Shown: positions 1-9,783, numbered from the stretch's first letter. The stretch is DNA of 64,000 nt from Streptomyces sp. Act143 (GCF_003143935.1 NZ_QFRX01000001.1:2599697-2663696), one strand, 5' to 3'. Notes: generated by a model from the letters alone, not told the origin. Made by a program: numbers and translations.

Positions 1-1
1 G

Positions 2-886
2 CACGCCTTCGACGCGGACCACATCGCGGCGATCGACAACACCACCCGCAAGCTGATGGGGGAGGGGAAACGGCCGCTGTCGGTGGGCTTCTGGTTCTCG
101 CTGGGCCACTCCAGCGTCGTCTTCGGCCTGACGTTCCTGCTCTCCCTGGGCGTGAAGGCCCTCGCCGGCCCCGTCCGCGACGACGGCTCCTCCCTGCACG
201 ACGTCACGGGCCTCATCGGTACGACGGTCTCCGGGACCTTCCTGTACGTCATCGCCGGCATCAACCTCGTGATCCTGGCCGGGATCTGGAAGGTGTTCCG
301 GCGGATGCGTACGGGCAGCTTCGACGAGGCCGCTCTGGAGGAGCACCTGAACAACCGGGGTTTCATGAACCGGCTGCTGGGCCGGGTGACGGGGGCGATC
401 ACCAAGCCCTGGCAGATGTATCCGCTCGGTCTCCTCTTCGGCCTCGGCTTCGACACCGCCACCGAGGTCGCCCTGCTCGTGCTGGCGGGTTCGGGCGCGG
501 CCTCCGGGCTGCCCTGGTACGCGATCCTGTGCCTGCCCGTCCTGTTCGCCGCCGGCATGTCCCTGCTGGACACGATCGACGGCACGTTCATGAACTTCGC
601 CTACGGCTGGGCGTTCTCCCAGCCGGTCCGCAAGGTCTACTACAACCTCACCGTCACCGGCCTCTCCGTCGCCGTCGCCCTGCTGATCGGCACCGTCGAA
701 CTCCTCGGTCTGCTCGGCGAGAAGCTCGGCCTGCACGGCCCGTTCTGGACCTGGATCGCCGGCCTCGACCTCAACACCCTCGGCTTCGCCGTCGTAGGCC
801 TGTTCGTCCTGACCTGGGTCGTCGCCCTGGTGATCTGGAAGGCCGGCCGGATCGAGGAGAAGTGGACGGCGGATCTCGCGGACTGA
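2..886 (+). CDS. NiCoT-family nickel/cobalt transporter (5' end outside window)
   Basis: This is an integral membrane permease that takes up Ni2+ or Co2+ for metalloenzymes or cobalamin. The frame is open from base 2, so the gene begins before the window; 294 codons are visible and about 60 N-terminal residues are probably missing. The first visible residues, HAFDADHIAAIDNTTRK, are the family metal-selectivity signature (H-x4-D-H) of transmembrane helix II. Later conserved stretches are also seen: GFDTATEVALL and LLDTIDGTFMNFAYGW. Hydrophobic helices alternate to the end. A start at the internal ATG 56 would delete the signature and is rejected. Whether it carries Ni or Co cannot be told; no nikR or cobalamin gene is beside it. 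Confidence 0.9.
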   Translation, partial: HAFDADHIAAIDNTTRKLMGEGKRPLSVGFWFSLGHSSVVFGLTFLLSLGVKALAGPVRDDGSSLHDVTGLIGTTVSGTFLYVIAGINLVILAGIWKVFRRMRTGSFDEAALEEHLNNRGFMNRLLGRVTGAITKPWQMYPLGLLFGLGFDTATEVALLVLAGSGAASGLPWYAILCLPVLFAAGMSLLDTIDGTFMNFAYGWAFSQPVRKVYYNLTVTGLSVAVALLIGTVELLGLLGEKLGLHGPFWTWIAGLDLNTLGFAVVGLFVLTWVVALVIWKAGRIEEKWTADLAD

Positions 887-907
887 CCCGTCGGCGGTGC
901 CCCCTGC

Positions 908-1861
908 TCACAGCCGAAGTTCCTTGCGCCACTTGAGGATCTGTCTGTCCGGGTCGCCCGTGTACGACCACGGCGTGCGCGTGGCGCGGGCACCCTGGAT
1001 GCGCAGCAGTGCGCCCGCGACGTCCGTCAGCCCCGCCTGACAGGCCGCGTGCGTCAGGTAGTTGAGGTCGCGCAGCTCGCCGGGCGCGATGCCGCCGCCG
1101 GGGCGGTCGGCCAGCCAGCGCTGCCAGGTGCGGCGTACGTCGCTGACCGCGCCGTCGTGGGTCCAGTGCTCGGCGAGACCGACCGCGGACTGGCGCCCCT
1201 TGGCCGCGTCCAGCGCGTAGCGGTACTCCTCGACCCGGGCGTACTGGACCAGCACCGGCAGCGCGCAGCCGGGCGGCGCCACACCGGCCGCGTCGCGGGC
1301 GAAGTCGTACATCAGTCCGTGCGTGCCGTGCCAGCGGTTGGAGTAGTAGTGGAGTATCTGGAGGTGGCCCTCCACGCTGTAGGGGTCGCGCCGGTGCAAC
1401 TCGTCCCACCAGCGCGCCAGTTCCTGTCTGCGCACGCCCGACGGGTACAGCCGGGCGACGGAGATCAGGGAGATCCACGGCGTCGGGTCGTCCGGGCAGG
1501 CGTCGGCGGCCTGGAGGCAGGCCAGCACGGCGGTGTCGATGCGCTGCTGTTCGATCGGCACGCCACGGCCCGCGGCGATCGCCAGCTGGAACGCCCGGGC
1601 CGTCTCCGTGGCCGCCCGCAGCACCAGCGCGTCACCGCTGTGCGGCTCGGCGGCCAGCCATGACTCGGCCGTCGAACTGCCCGCGCAGGCCTGCGCGAGC
1701 AGCCGGACCCGGTGCCCGCGACTGAGCCAGTCGGGGCCGGTGGCCCGGAGCAGATCGCGCAGCCCCTGCCAGCGGCCGATGACGATGTCGTGGCGGGCGT
1801 CGGTGAGGGGGGCGTCCCCGCAGTCGGGGTCGAAGTCGAGGGTGAAGCGGTCTCGCACCAT
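908..1861 (-). CDS. Conserved hypothetical protein, all-helical repeat type
   Basis: The 317-residue product has no signal peptide or membrane segment. It looks like a string of amphipathic helices rich in Ala, Leu, Arg and Trp, with phrases such as DPYSVEGHLQILHYYSNRW that resemble tetratricopeptide-like solenoids. I do not recognise a catalytic motif. The start ATG is 11 nt beyond the stop of the amino-acid permease on the same strand, so the two are probably co-transcribed, permease first. A role accessory to the permease is only inference. Confidence 0.75.
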   Translation of the reverse strand: MVRDRFTLDFDPDCGDAPLTDARHDIVIGRWQGLRDLLRATGPDWLSRGHRVRLLAQACAGSSTAESWLAAEPHSGDALVLRAATETARAFQLAIAAGRGVPIEQQRIDTAVLACLQAADACPDDPTPWISLISVARLYPSGVRRQELARWWDELHRRDPYSVEGHLQILHYYSNRWHGTHGLMYDFARDAAGVAPPGCALPVLVQYARVEEYRYALDAAKGRQSAVGLAEHWTHDGAVSDVRRTWQRWLADRPGGGIAPGELRDLNYLTHAACQAGLTDVAGALLRIQGARATRTPWSYTGDPDRQILKWRKELRL

Positions 1862-1872
1862 GGCCGGCCCCC

Positions 1873-3345
1873 TCAGAAGTCGGTGGGGAGACCCTCATGG
1901 GCACGGGACTGCGCGACCACGAGGCGGTCGGGGACGTAGTCCGTCTCGATGGTGTGCGAGGCGTCGAGCCTGGCCGGCCGGTAGTAGTCGCTGCCCTGCT
2001 TCCAGTACCAGAGCATCGGCAGCAGTCCGACGGCGAGCCCGCCGACGCCGATCCCGATCGCGGCGGCGCTCAGCTCGCTCAGCGACTCGACGAAGACCCA
2101 GAACATGAACACGGCGCCCAGCAGCGGCCACAGGCCCCCGAGCAGGAAGTTGGCCGCCGACTTCAGCAGCATCTTGCGGTAGGCGACGACCACCGCGAGC
2201 CCCGCCAGGCCGTAGTACACGGCGATCTGGAGGCCGATCGCCGAGATCGCGTCGGAGAGGATGTCGCCCACCGTGCCCAGCAGGTTGGAGGCGACGAGCA
2301 TCACCAGCGCCACCGCCCCGACCACGGTGATGGCGACCCACGGGGTGTTCCACCGGCGGTGCACCCTGCCGAGCGCGGACGGCATCGTCCGGTCGCGGCC
2401 CATCGCGAACAGTGACCGCGTGACCTGGATCAGCGTGGTCTCCAGCGTGGCGATGGTCGACAGCATCACCGCGACGACCAGCAGCTTGCCGCCCCAGCCC
2501 GGCCAGATCTCCTCGCCCAGCACCGCCAGCACGTTGGCGTCGTTGTCCTGGATCTGCCGCGAGGACAGCACCACGTTCACCGCGATGGTGAACGCCTCGA
2601 AGAGCAGGAAGACGACGCCCACTCCGATCAGGCCCGCGAGTCCGGTCGTACGGCGGCTGTTGCGGGTCTCCTCGCTGAGGTTGCTGGTGACGTCCCAACC
2701 CCAGTAGTAGAACGCGGCGATCAGCGCGCCGGACGCGAACCCCGAGACTCCGTCGAACTGTCCGAAGCCGAGCCAGGACCAGTCGAAGGCACGGGCGTTG
2801 TCCGCGTGGAAGAGGGCCAGCAGCGCGAACAGGGCGAGTATGGCGAGTTCGATGCCGGACATCAGCAGCTGGGCGCGCACGGTGAGCCGGGCACCGCCGA
2901 GCACCACCAGCAGCATCATCACGAACCAGGCGGCGCCGACCAGCGTCGACAGTGCGGTGTCGGCGGCGAGTTCCTCGTCGAACAGGGCCAGCGTCATCGA
3001 CCCGGCGGGCAGTGAACCGGCCACCATGAACAGGGTCGCCGACACCACCAGCGCCCAGCCGCTGAGGAAGCCGAGGAACGGGTGGAGCGTGCGGCCCACC
3101 CAGGAGTAGCTGGCGCCGGCGTTCACGTCGATGCGGCTGAGATAGCTGAACGCCAGGGCGATGCCCAGCATCGGGATCGCGCAGTAGAGCAGGGCGGCCG
3201 GGCTGGCGAGGCCCACCGCGCCGACGAGGACGGCGGTGGTGGCGGCGATCGAGTACGCCGGGGCGCTGCCCGCGACGGCCATCACCACCGTGTCGAAGGT
3301 CCCGAGGGCGTTGGCCTGGAGCCCTCTGCCCCTGTTGTTGCTCAT
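1873..3345 (-). CDS. APC-superfamily amino acid permease
   Basis: A 490-residue transporter with about 12 hydrophobic helices. The N-terminus (GTFDTVVMAVAGSAPAYSIA) and the SYSWVGRTLHPFLGFLSGW segment are typical of the amino acid-polyamine-organocation family, which exchanges or symports amino acids or polyamines across the cytoplasmic membrane. The ATG at 3345 is chosen because the permease fold begins directly after it and a purine-rich GGAAAG lies upstream; the frame stays open a further 45 codons, but that part is Pro/Arg/His rich and is not family-like. The C-terminal tail after the last helix is cytoplasmic and acidic. The substrate cannot be assigned. It leads an apparent two-gene operon with the helical protein downstream. 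Confidence 0.85.
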   Translation of the reverse strand: MSNNRGRGLQANALGTFDTVVMAVAGSAPAYSIAATTAVLVGAVGLASPAALLYCAIPMLGIALAFSYLSRIDVNAGASYSWVGRTLHPFLGFLSGWALVVSATLFMVAGSLPAGSMTLALFDEELAADTALSTLVGAAWFVMMLLVVLGGARLTVRAQLLMSGIELAILALFALLALFHADNARAFDWSWLGFGQFDGVSGFASGALIAAFYYWGWDVTSNLSEETRNSRRTTGLAGLIGVGVVFLLFEAFTIAVNVVLSSRQIQDNDANVLAVLGEEIWPGWGGKLLVVAVMLSTIATLETTLIQVTRSLFAMGRDRTMPSALGRVHRRWNTPWVAITVVGAVALVMLVASNLLGTVGDILSDAISAIGLQIAVYYGLAGLAVVVAYRKMLLKSAANFLLGGLWPLLGAVFMFWVFVESLSELSAAAIGIGVGGLAVGLLPMLWYWKQGSDYYRPARLDASHTIETDYVPDRLVVAQSRAHEGLPTDF

Positions 3346-3635
3346 GACTTGCTGCTTTCCGTCGTGCACGACGCAGGGACGACCAGGCCCCGACGGCGTA
3401 GGGGGGTGGGGGGTGGAACCCGCCTCCCACGACGAGGGATGGCCTCGGGCAAGGGGCGGCACAAAGGGGGCGGCAGACACCGTTCAGCACTGCGTCGGCA
3501 GACGGTCACACCGTGTGTGCGAGTGATGATAGCCCTAGCCGTCGGCCGTGCAAGATTGGCCGGAGGGGAATCTCCCGCTTCCAACTCCGCCGCAGGTCAG
3601 GGGCGTTGCCCGGGGCGGAGCCGGAGGCTTGTCGG

Positions 3636-5045
3636 TCACTCGCCGATGCGGTCGATCTGGCGGAGCCGGTTGGTGGCGTCCAGGGCGGCGACCTTGTAGG
3701 ACTCGGCGAGGGTCGGGTAGTTGAACACCGCGTCGACGAGGTAGTCGACCGTGCCGCCGCAGCCCATCACGGACTGGCCGATGTGGATCAGCTCCGTGGC
3801 GCCGGTCCCGAAGCAGTGCACACCGAGCAGCGTGCGGTCCTCGGGGGAGACCAGCAGCTTCAGCATGCCGTGCGAATCACCGATGATCTGCCCCCGGGCC
3901 AGTTCCCGGTAGCGGGAGATGCCCACCTCGAACGGCACGCTGTCCTCGGTGAGTTGGTCCTCCGTCCGGCCCACGAAGCTGATCTCGGGAATGGTGTAGA
4001 TGCCGATCGGCTGGAGCTGGTGCATGCGTCCGACCGGTTCGCCGCACGCGTGGTAGGCGGCCGACCGCCCCTGTTCCATCGAGGTCGCGGCCAGCGCCGG
4101 GAAACCGATGACGTCCCCGACGGCATAGATGTGCGGCACCTCGGTGCGGTAGAACTCGTCGACCGCGATCCGGCCCCGCCGGTCCGCCGACAGACCGGCC
4201 TTGTCGAGATCGAGGTCGTCGGTCAGGCCCTGCCGGCCCGCCGAGTACATCACGGCGTCGGCGGGGATCTTCTTGCCGCTCTCCAGGATCGTGAGCGTGC
4301 CGCGCGGATGCCGCTCGACCGCGGCCACCGTCTCCCCGAAACGGAAGGTCACGGCGAGGTCCCGCAGGTGGTACTTGAGCGACTCGACCACCTCGACGTC
4401 GCACAGGTCGAGCATCCCGGCCCGTTTCTCCACCACGGTGACCTTGCTGCCGAGCGCGGCGAACATCGAGGCGTACTCCATGCCGATGACCCCCGCGCCG
4501 ACGATGACCATCGAGCGCGGCACGTGTTCCAGGGCGAGGACGTTGTCGGAGTCCATGATGGTGCGCCCGTCGAACTCGACACTGTCCGGCCGGGCCGGGC
4601 GGGTACCGGTGGCGATGACGATGTGCTCGGCGCTCAGCAGCCGCTCGTGGCCGGTCACCTCGCGCAGGGCGACGGTGTGCGGGTCGACGAAACGGCCGGT
4701 CCCGGCGTGGAGGGCGACGTGGTTGCGGGACAGCTGGCTGCGGATGACGTCCACCTCGCGGCTGACCACGTGCTGGGTGCGGGCGGTCAGATCGGTGACG
4801 GTGATGTCCTCCTTCAGCCGGTAGCTCTGCCCGTACAGATCGCGCTGGGTGAGGCCGGTGAGGTACAGCACCGCCTCGCGCAGGGTCTTGGAGGGAATGG
4901 TGCCGGTGTGGATGGAGACCCCGCCGACCATGTCGGGGCGGTCGACGACGGCCACCCGGCGGCCCAGCTTGGCCGCGGCGATGGCGGCCTTCTGGCCACC
5001 CGGGCCGGATCCGATGACGAGCAGATCAAAGTCGAAGTCGGGCAC
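3636..5045 (-). CDS. sthA: Soluble pyridine nucleotide transhydrogenase (Si-specific)
   Basis: A 469-residue FAD flavoprotein of the dihydrolipoamide-dehydrogenase fold, expected to pass hydride between NADPH and NAD+ in the cytosol and so balance the two pools. The FAD-binding [10 protein letters not shown] lies at the N-terminus and the second dinucleotide-binding [13 protein letters not shown] lies mid-protein. The place where disulfide reductases carry CxxxxC instead reads [12 protein letters not shown], which marks SthA rather than Lpd or glutathione reductase. The C-terminal dimerisation domain ([17 protein letters not shown]) is complete. It is monocistronic: the permease promoter lies downstream and a divergent molybdoenzyme starts 115 bp away on the other strand. 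Confidence 0.93.
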   Translation of the reverse strand: MPDFDFDLLVIGSGPGGQKAAIAAAKLGRRVAVVDRPDMVGGVSIHTGTIPSKTLREAVLYLTGLTQRDLYGQSYRLKEDITVTDLTARTQHVVSREVDVIRSQLSRNHVALHAGTGRFVDPHTVALREVTGHERLLSAEHIVIATGTRPARPDSVEFDGRTIMDSDNVLALEHVPRSMVIVGAGVIGMEYASMFAALGSKVTVVEKRAGMLDLCDVEVVESLKYHLRDLAVTFRFGETVAAVERHPRGTLTILESGKKIPADAVMYSAGRQGLTDDLDLDKAGLSADRRGRIAVDEFYRTEVPHIYAVGDVIGFPALAATSMEQGRSAAYHACGEPVGRMHQLQPIGIYTIPEISFVGRTEDQLTEDSVPFEVGISRYRELARGQIIGDSHGMLKLLVSPEDRTLLGVHCFGTGATELIHIGQSVMGCGGTVDYLVDAVFNYPTLAESYKVAALDATNRLRQIDRIGE

Positions 5046-5160
5046 CCTCAGGAGTGTGACAGTTCAACCGCCCGGTCCGGAAGAGCGGGCAACTCCCCGG
5101 CACGGATGATCAGTTGCAGCGCGGGGTGCCGGACGCGCCCGACGGGGCGACAATGCCGTC

Positions 5161-6312
5161 ATGGGCCATCGACTCGACGACGCGAGCGCTCCCGCCCGGC
5201 TGGCAGACCCCGACGAGGGCATCGGCCGGGACGAACTGGCCCTCGCGACCCGCAACCACGGACTGCCGCTGGAAGCCCTGCGCTACGACGTCACCCCGCC
5301 GGGCCTGCACTACGTCCTCACGCACTACGACATCCCGTACGTCCCCGACGACATGGAATGGCAGCTCACCGTCGGCGGCCTGGTCCGCCGGCCGCTCCGC
5401 CTCACCCCCGCCGACCTGCGCGCGTTCCCCCAGGTCACCACGCGGGTGACGCTGGAGTGCGCGGGCAACGGCCGGGCCCTGCTGACGCCCCGCCCGGTCA
5501 GCCAGCCCTGGCTCGTCGAGGCCGTCGGCACCGCCGACTGGAGCGGCGTGCCGCTGCGGCTGCTCCTGGAGCGGGCCGGGGTCGAGGCGGGCGCCGTGGA
5601 CGTGGTGTTCACCGGCGCCGACCACGGCGTGGAGCGCGGGGTCGAGCAGGACTACCAGCGCGCCCTGCCGATCGGGACCGCCACCGGCACCGAGCCGGAG
5701 GTGCTGGTGGCGTACGCGATGAACGGCGCCCCGCTGCCGCCGCAGCACGGCCGGCCGCTGCGCCTGGTCGTCCCCGGCTGGTACGGCATGGCCCACGTGA
5801 AGTGGCTGCGCGACATCACCGTCACCGACACGGCGTTCACCGGTTTCCAGCAGTCCGTCGCCTACCGGCTGCGGCAGCGGCCCGAGGACGCGGGCGAGGC
5901 CGTCACCCGGATCGTGCCGCGTGCGCTGCTGGTCCCGCCGGGGTTCCCGGACTTCATGTCCCGGGCCCGCGTGGTCCGCCCCGGTCCGGTGCCGCTGGAG
6001 GGACGCGCCTGGTCCGGGCGGGCGCCCGTGACCCGGGTCGAGGTGAGCACGGACGCCGGGCGAACCTGGCAGGAGGCCGGACTGGAGCCCGACGGCGGGC
6101 ACCGCTGGGCATGGCGCCGCTGGCGGTGCACCTGGACGGCGACACCCGGTGAGCATGTGCTGAGCGCGCGGGCCACCGACGCCGACGGCCGCACCCAGCC
6201 GCTGGAGCAGCCGTGGAACCGGGGCGGTTTCGCCGTCAACCTCGTCCAGCGGGTGCCGGTGCTGTGCGTCGACGAGGACGGCGAGGGCGACGCAGCGGCC
6301 GGACGGGACTGA
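5161..6312 (+). CDS. Sulfite oxidase-like molybdopterin oxidoreductase
   Basis: A 383-residue protein of the sulfite-oxidase family, whose molybdenum-molybdopterin cofactor is held by one cysteine. That residue is visible as C100 in VTLECAGNGR. A substrate-pocket segment, PLRLVVPGWYGMAHVKWL, precedes a C-terminal Mo-cofactor dimerisation domain (about residues 245-370). There is no signal peptide and no heme b5 domain, so it should be cytosolic and needs a separate electron acceptor. Known relatives oxidise sulfite or related sulfur or chlorate-type substrates; the real substrate here is unknown. It is divergent from sthA and is followed by a GC-rich terminator. Confidence 0.88.
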   Translation: MGHRLDDASAPARLADPDEGIGRDELALATRNHGLPLEALRYDVTPPGLHYVLTHYDIPYVPDDMEWQLTVGGLVRRPLRLTPADLRAFPQVTTRVTLECAGNGRALLTPRPVSQPWLVEAVGTADWSGVPLRLLLERAGVEAGAVDVVFTGADHGVERGVEQDYQRALPIGTATGTEPEVLVAYAMNGAPLPPQHGRPLRLVVPGWYGMAHVKWLRDITVTDTAFTGFQQSVAYRLRQRPEDAGEAVTRIVPRALLVPPGFPDFMSRARVVRPGPVPLEGRAWSGRAPVTRVEVSTDAGRTWQEAGLEPDGGHRWAWRRWRCTWTATPGEHVLSARATDADGRTQPLEQPWNRGGFAVNLVQRVPVLCVDEDGEGDAAAGRD

Positions 6313-6333
6313 AGGGCCCGGGGCCGGGCCCTT
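6312..6333. terminator. Bidirectional hairpin terminator
   Basis: A perfect inverted repeat AAGGGCCCGG / CCGGGCCCTT with a 2-nt centre lies between the convergent molybdoenzyme gene and the small gene that ends at 6346. It has no U-tract, as is usual in Streptomyces. Confidence 0.6.
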
Positions 6334-6345
6334 GTCGACCCACGG

Positions 6346-6552
6346 CTACGGCAGCAGCTTCTCCAGCGCGGCCGGCCCCTCGGCCTCCAGTTTGCGCCTG
6401 GCCCACTCCAGGTTGCCCGGGGTCAGGTCCCGTCCGGCGGCGAGCACCACGTCCTCGGGGGACACGTCGGTGCCGGTGCGGGTGTGGAGCAGGTCGTCGG
6501 GGGTGGCGCGGTCCTCGGAGGGCCCGGACGTGTCGGGCTGTGACGTCGGCAT
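6346..6552 (-). CDS. Small conserved hypothetical protein (68 aa)
   Basis: The 68-residue acidic protein has a disordered N-terminal half (Ser, Pro, Asp, Thr) and a helical C-terminal half (NLEWARRKLEAEGPAALEKL). The start at 6552 is fixed by GGAG 8 nt upstream; the frame remains open further upstream without family-like sequence. Function unknown. It is followed by a terminator and preceded on the same strand by the 182-residue helical protein gene about 180 bp away, so it probably has its own promoter. Confidence 0.7.
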   Translation of the reverse strand: MPTSQPDTSGPSEDRATPDDLLHTRTGTDVSPEDVVLAAGRDLTPGNLEWARRKLEAEGPAALEKLLP

Positions 6553-6733
6553 GATGTGTGCTCCTCGGGTCGTCATCGGGTCCGATATCACCATTAACCC
6601 GGGGAGCGCGGTGTGCATCCGGAAGAGGCTCCGCCCCGCGTGCCGACGGGCTTGGACGGGCGTCCAGGGCCACGGTGCCCCGTACGCGCTGGGACGGCAC
6701 CGGCGCAGGCCCCGGAGCCACCGGCGCCCGGCG

Positions 6734-7282
6734 TCAGGCGGCGGGGCGGGGAGTGGCCCGGGGGTGCAGCCGGAACGCCTGGACGACGGCCCGGGCGTGC
6801 AGCGAATCCAGCGTCCTGATCTGCTGCTCCGCCCTCCGCAGCAGCCCCTCGACCCGATCGGCGTCCAGACGTGGCTCCAGCGCCGACACCGGGAGCAGAG
6901 CGCGCCAGAGGGACGCCTTGCCCTGCGCCCCCAGCCGCAGGGCCTCCAGCTCCACGAGCACGGCGAGGCCGGAACGCCGCAGCAGCCGGCCATTGGGCTT
7001 CAGCCGCCCGATCTTCTCGGCCAGCCACGCCGCGCCGAGCTTGTACCGCCGCACGGGCACATCGAGGTCCGACAGCAGCCCGACGAGGGCCTGCCGGTCC
7101 CGGGAGATCTCCGTGGCGAGCTTGTCCAGGTCATCGCCGTAGGCCGACGCGTGGTGCTCCTGGACCATGCGGCGGACGAGCGCGGTACCGGTCGTGGCAC
7201 CGGCCAGATGATCATTGAGATAGATGCCCAGCATCCTGTGCCGCGCCGGACCGTCTACGGAGTTCGGTGTCGGCACGTTCAT
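6734..7282 (-). CDS. Conserved hypothetical helical protein (182 aa)
   Basis: The start ATG has an ideal ribosome site (GGAGG, 6 nt spacing). The product is predicted all-alpha and soluble, with a conserved-looking opening RMLGIYLNDHLAGATTGTAL and several long amphipathic helices, which suggests a helical bundle of the ferritin-like type. I cannot see a complete set of metal ligands (ExxH), so an enzymatic role is not claimed. It is transcribed alone. Confidence 0.75.
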   Translation of the reverse strand: MNVPTPNSVDGPARHRMLGIYLNDHLAGATTGTALVRRMVQEHHASAYGDDLDKLATEISRDRQALVGLLSDLDVPVRRYKLGAAWLAEKIGRLKPNGRLLRRSGLAVLVELEALRLGAQGKASLWRALLPVSALEPRLDADRVEGLLRRAEQQIRTLDSLHARAVVQAFRLHPRATPRPAA

Positions 7283-7469
7283 GGTGTTCCTCCGTGGCTC
7301 GGATTTCCTCGACCGGTCACCGAGTGCCCCGCTCGCGCAGGAACACGAGCGGTGGAGCCGGCTCGTGCGCAACGACACACGCCCGTCCGGTAAATCGCTG
7401 GCCCCCGCCCGGTCGATCTTCTAACGTGTGCACGTCACGCCCCAGGACCGACGGAAGGAGGCGAGTGCC

Positions 7470-7526
7470 ATGCAGTTCACGGACATCCAGCGCTCCCTTC
7501 CCGTTGCCCCGGGCGTGCGCCACTGA
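7470..7526 (+). CDS. Possible 18-codon leader peptide before the GNAT gene
   Basis: An ATG preceded by a near-perfect Shine-Dalgarno (GGAAGGAGG, spacing about 8) opens a frame reading MQFTDIQRSLPVAPGVRH and a TGA stop. The next gene starts 43 nt downstream with its own GGAGG. The strength of the ribosome site is the only support; the peptide has no recognisable family. It could be a translated leader controlling the acetyltransferase, a genuine microprotein or a chance frame. Confidence 0.4.
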   Translation: MQFTDIQRSLPVAPGVRH

Positions 7527-7569
7527 GTTCCCGGGAGCGCTCCACGCGGCATGCATCCCGGAGGAATCC

Positions 7570-8469
7570 ATGACCGGTCTGGTCATCCGCCCGCTCGACG
7601 AGAGCACCGCACACGAGTTCGATACCCTTCCCGACCCCCTCGGCGTCCGCGCCGCGCACCCGCTCACCCGGCACCGCCCCGACTGGCAGCGCATCGCCCT
7701 GCGCGACGGCCGCATCGTGGCCCGGGCCGCCTGGTGGGGCGGCCCCGACGACACCGAGCCGCTCTGTGTCGACACCCTGGACGTGCTGGCGGGGGAGACG
7801 GAGGCGGCCGCCGAACTACTGCGCACCGCGCCCTGGCGCGTCGACATCGACTTCAGCCTGCCGCCCGGCTGGCGCGAGGACCCGGAGGTCCGCCCCGCGG
7901 TCGAGGACCGCTTCGCCGCCGCCCGTGCGGCCGGCTACGAACTGCTCGTCGAGCGCTTCAACTACCGCTGGACCCCCGAGTGCGGACTGCCCGAACGGCC
8001 CGGCCGCCTCGTCTTCGGTCCCGAGCCCGACGACGCCGTCTTCTTCGACGCACTGCGCCGCATCCATTCCGTCACCCTCGACGCACACGCCGTGCGGGCC
8101 GCCGAGGAGGGCGGTGCCGACCGAGCGGCCCAGGAAGAACTGGACTTCTTCCGCTGGTGCCCCTCCCCGCGCGCATGGTGGCAGACCGCCCGAACCCCGG
8201 ACGGCGAACTCGTCGGCATCCACATCCCCGCCCGCAACCACCAGGCCCCGATCGTCGGCTTCATCGGCGTGGTGCCCGAGCAGCGCGGGCACGGTTACGC
8301 CTACGACCTGTTGACCGAGTGCACCCACTACCTCGTGGAGCAGGGGGCCGAGTACATCGTCGCGGCGACCGACCAGGGCAACTTCCCCATGGCCGCGCAC
8401 TTCGCCAAGGCCGGCTATCCGGTGCGGCGGGAGCGGGTCAACTTCCACCTCCCGCAGGGCGTGCGGTAG
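7570..8469 (+). CDS. GNAT-family N-acetyltransferase
   Basis: A 299-residue acetyl-CoA-dependent acyltransferase. The acetyl-CoA pyrophosphate-binding motif is seen as GVVPEQRGHGYAYDLL near residues 236-251, followed by ATDQGNFPMAAHFAKAGY, the usual strand and helix that close the domain. The N-terminal half looks like a second, degenerate GNAT lobe. The ATG at 7570 has GGAGG directly upstream; longer open frames lack such a site. The substrate is unknown. It stands alone apart from the possible leader peptide. Confidence 0.82.
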   Translation: MTGLVIRPLDESTAHEFDTLPDPLGVRAAHPLTRHRPDWQRIALRDGRIVARAAWWGGPDDTEPLCVDTLDVLAGETEAAAELLRTAPWRVDIDFSLPPGWREDPEVRPAVEDRFAAARAAGYELLVERFNYRWTPECGLPERPGRLVFGPEPDDAVFFDALRRIHSVTLDAHAVRAAEEGGADRAAQEELDFFRWCPSPRAWWQTARTPDGELVGIHIPARNHQAPIVGFIGVVPEQRGHGYAYDLLTECTHYLVEQGAEYIVAATDQGNFPMAAHFAKAGYPVRRERVNFHLPQGVR

Positions 8470-8755
8470 AGCGGTACACGCGGTGCGGCGCCGCGCCCGC
8501 CGCGCCCGCCGTATCCGGGCAGCCTCGGTCAGTGCCGGATGACAGGGTGAGCGGGAGCATCGGCACCGGGTGACGGAGGCGCAGTGGGGTCCGACCCCTG
8601 GCTGTCGGGCCGCTTCACCGTGGGGCCGGCCTGCGACGTCGTACGGCAACCGTTCGCCCGTGGGCCCGGTTCCGGTGGAGCGAGAAACCGTTCGACGCGC
8701 AGCGGCCGGACCTGCGATCTTGGGTGGTTGCGAGAACCGTGGAGAGGAACCCCCC

Positions 8756-9718
8756 ATGCACCGAGCGGCCGATGCCGTCGCCGACCACTACGCGCTCGGC
8801 GACGGGCCGTGGACCATGACCCCCGTCACCCGCGGCGCGCTGGGGCAGATCTGGAAGCTGGCGGGGGACGGCAGCACGTGGGCGGTGAAGGAACTGCTCT
8901 TCGGCTGCGACGAGGGGCAGGTACGGCGGGAGGCCGCGCTGCGGGACGCCGCGGCGGAGCTGGGGATCTCCGCGCCCCGGCTGCTGGCGAACCGTGACGG
9001 TTCGCCCGTCACCCGACTCCACGGCTCGTACGTCAAGTTGTACGACTGGGTCGGCGGCGACGAGGCCGATCCCGCCGACCCGGAGCTGCTCCGCTGGTGC
9101 GGGCGGACGCTGGCCGTCCTGCACCGGGCCGGCCAGGGTGCCGCCGAGACGCCGGACGCCTGGTACGAGGAGTGTCCCCAGGAGGCCGACTGGACCCGGC
9201 TGTCGAAGGAGGTGCGCCAGGCCGGGGTGGCGTGGTCCGACGAGCTGGGCCGGTTCCTCGACACCCGGATGCCGGAACTGGCGCGGCACGTCACACCGTC
9301 CGGGCCCGACGGCCTGGTGCGCTCCCACCTCGACCTGCAGCCCCAGAACGTCCTCGTCGGCCCCGACGGCCCGACCCTCATCGACTGGGACAACGCGGGC
9401 GCCATCGCGCCGGAACGCGAACTCGCCCGTGTCCTCTACGTCTGGGCGGGCGGCAACGACTTCTCCGCCACGGCGGCCCGGACGATCACCCGGGCCTACG
9501 CGGACGCCGGAGGCCCCGCCAGGGTCACGGGTCTGGACTCGTTCTCGATGCTCTTCGCCACGGACCTGAACTTCGTGTACGTCCAGGCGGAGTGCGCGAT
9601 CGACCCGAAGGTGACCGCGGAACAACGCGAGTTCGCGAGCTCCAGGGTCGTCGACACCTTGGCGACCCTGCCGGACCCGACTGCCATGACCCGGCTTGCG
9701 GCTGCCGTCGCGATGTGA
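8756..9718 (+). CDS. Aminoglycoside phosphotransferase (APH)-fold kinase
   Basis: A 320-residue small-molecule kinase with the APH/choline-kinase fold. The catalytic loop is HLDLQPQN (H191, D193, N198) and the metal-binding segment is IDWDNAG. The N-lobe lysine is likely in WAVKELL (K45). Such enzymes phosphorylate aminoglycosides, choline, homoserine or other alcohols, and the acceptor cannot be read from the sequence. The start is supported by GGAGAGGA upstream. The roughly 285 bp before it hold no gene I can support. Confidence 0.82.
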   Translation: MHRAADAVADHYALGDGPWTMTPVTRGALGQIWKLAGDGSTWAVKELLFGCDEGQVRREAALRDAAAELGISAPRLLANRDGSPVTRLHGSYVKLYDWVGGDEADPADPELLRWCGRTLAVLHRAGQGAAETPDAWYEECPQEADWTRLSKEVRQAGVAWSDELGRFLDTRMPELARHVTPSGPDGLVRSHLDLQPQNVLVGPDGPTLIDWDNAGAIAPERELARVLYVWAGGNDFSATAARTITRAYADAGGPARVTGLDSFSMLFATDLNFVYVQAECAIDPKVTAEQREFASSRVVDTLATLPDPTAMTRLAAAVAM

Positions 9719-9783
9719 CACCGGCGGCGGCCGTCGCGCCCTGAGCGGCAGCCGGATGCGCCGTGCTCGTCCCGTTCCGTCCG

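Noticed and set aside
3513..6152. Very long open frame (879 codons) antisense to sthA and then running into the molybdoenzyme in the wrong frame
   Set aside because: Translation is Arg/Gly/Val/His-rich without family motifs; it is produced by GC codon bias opposite two well-recognised genes.
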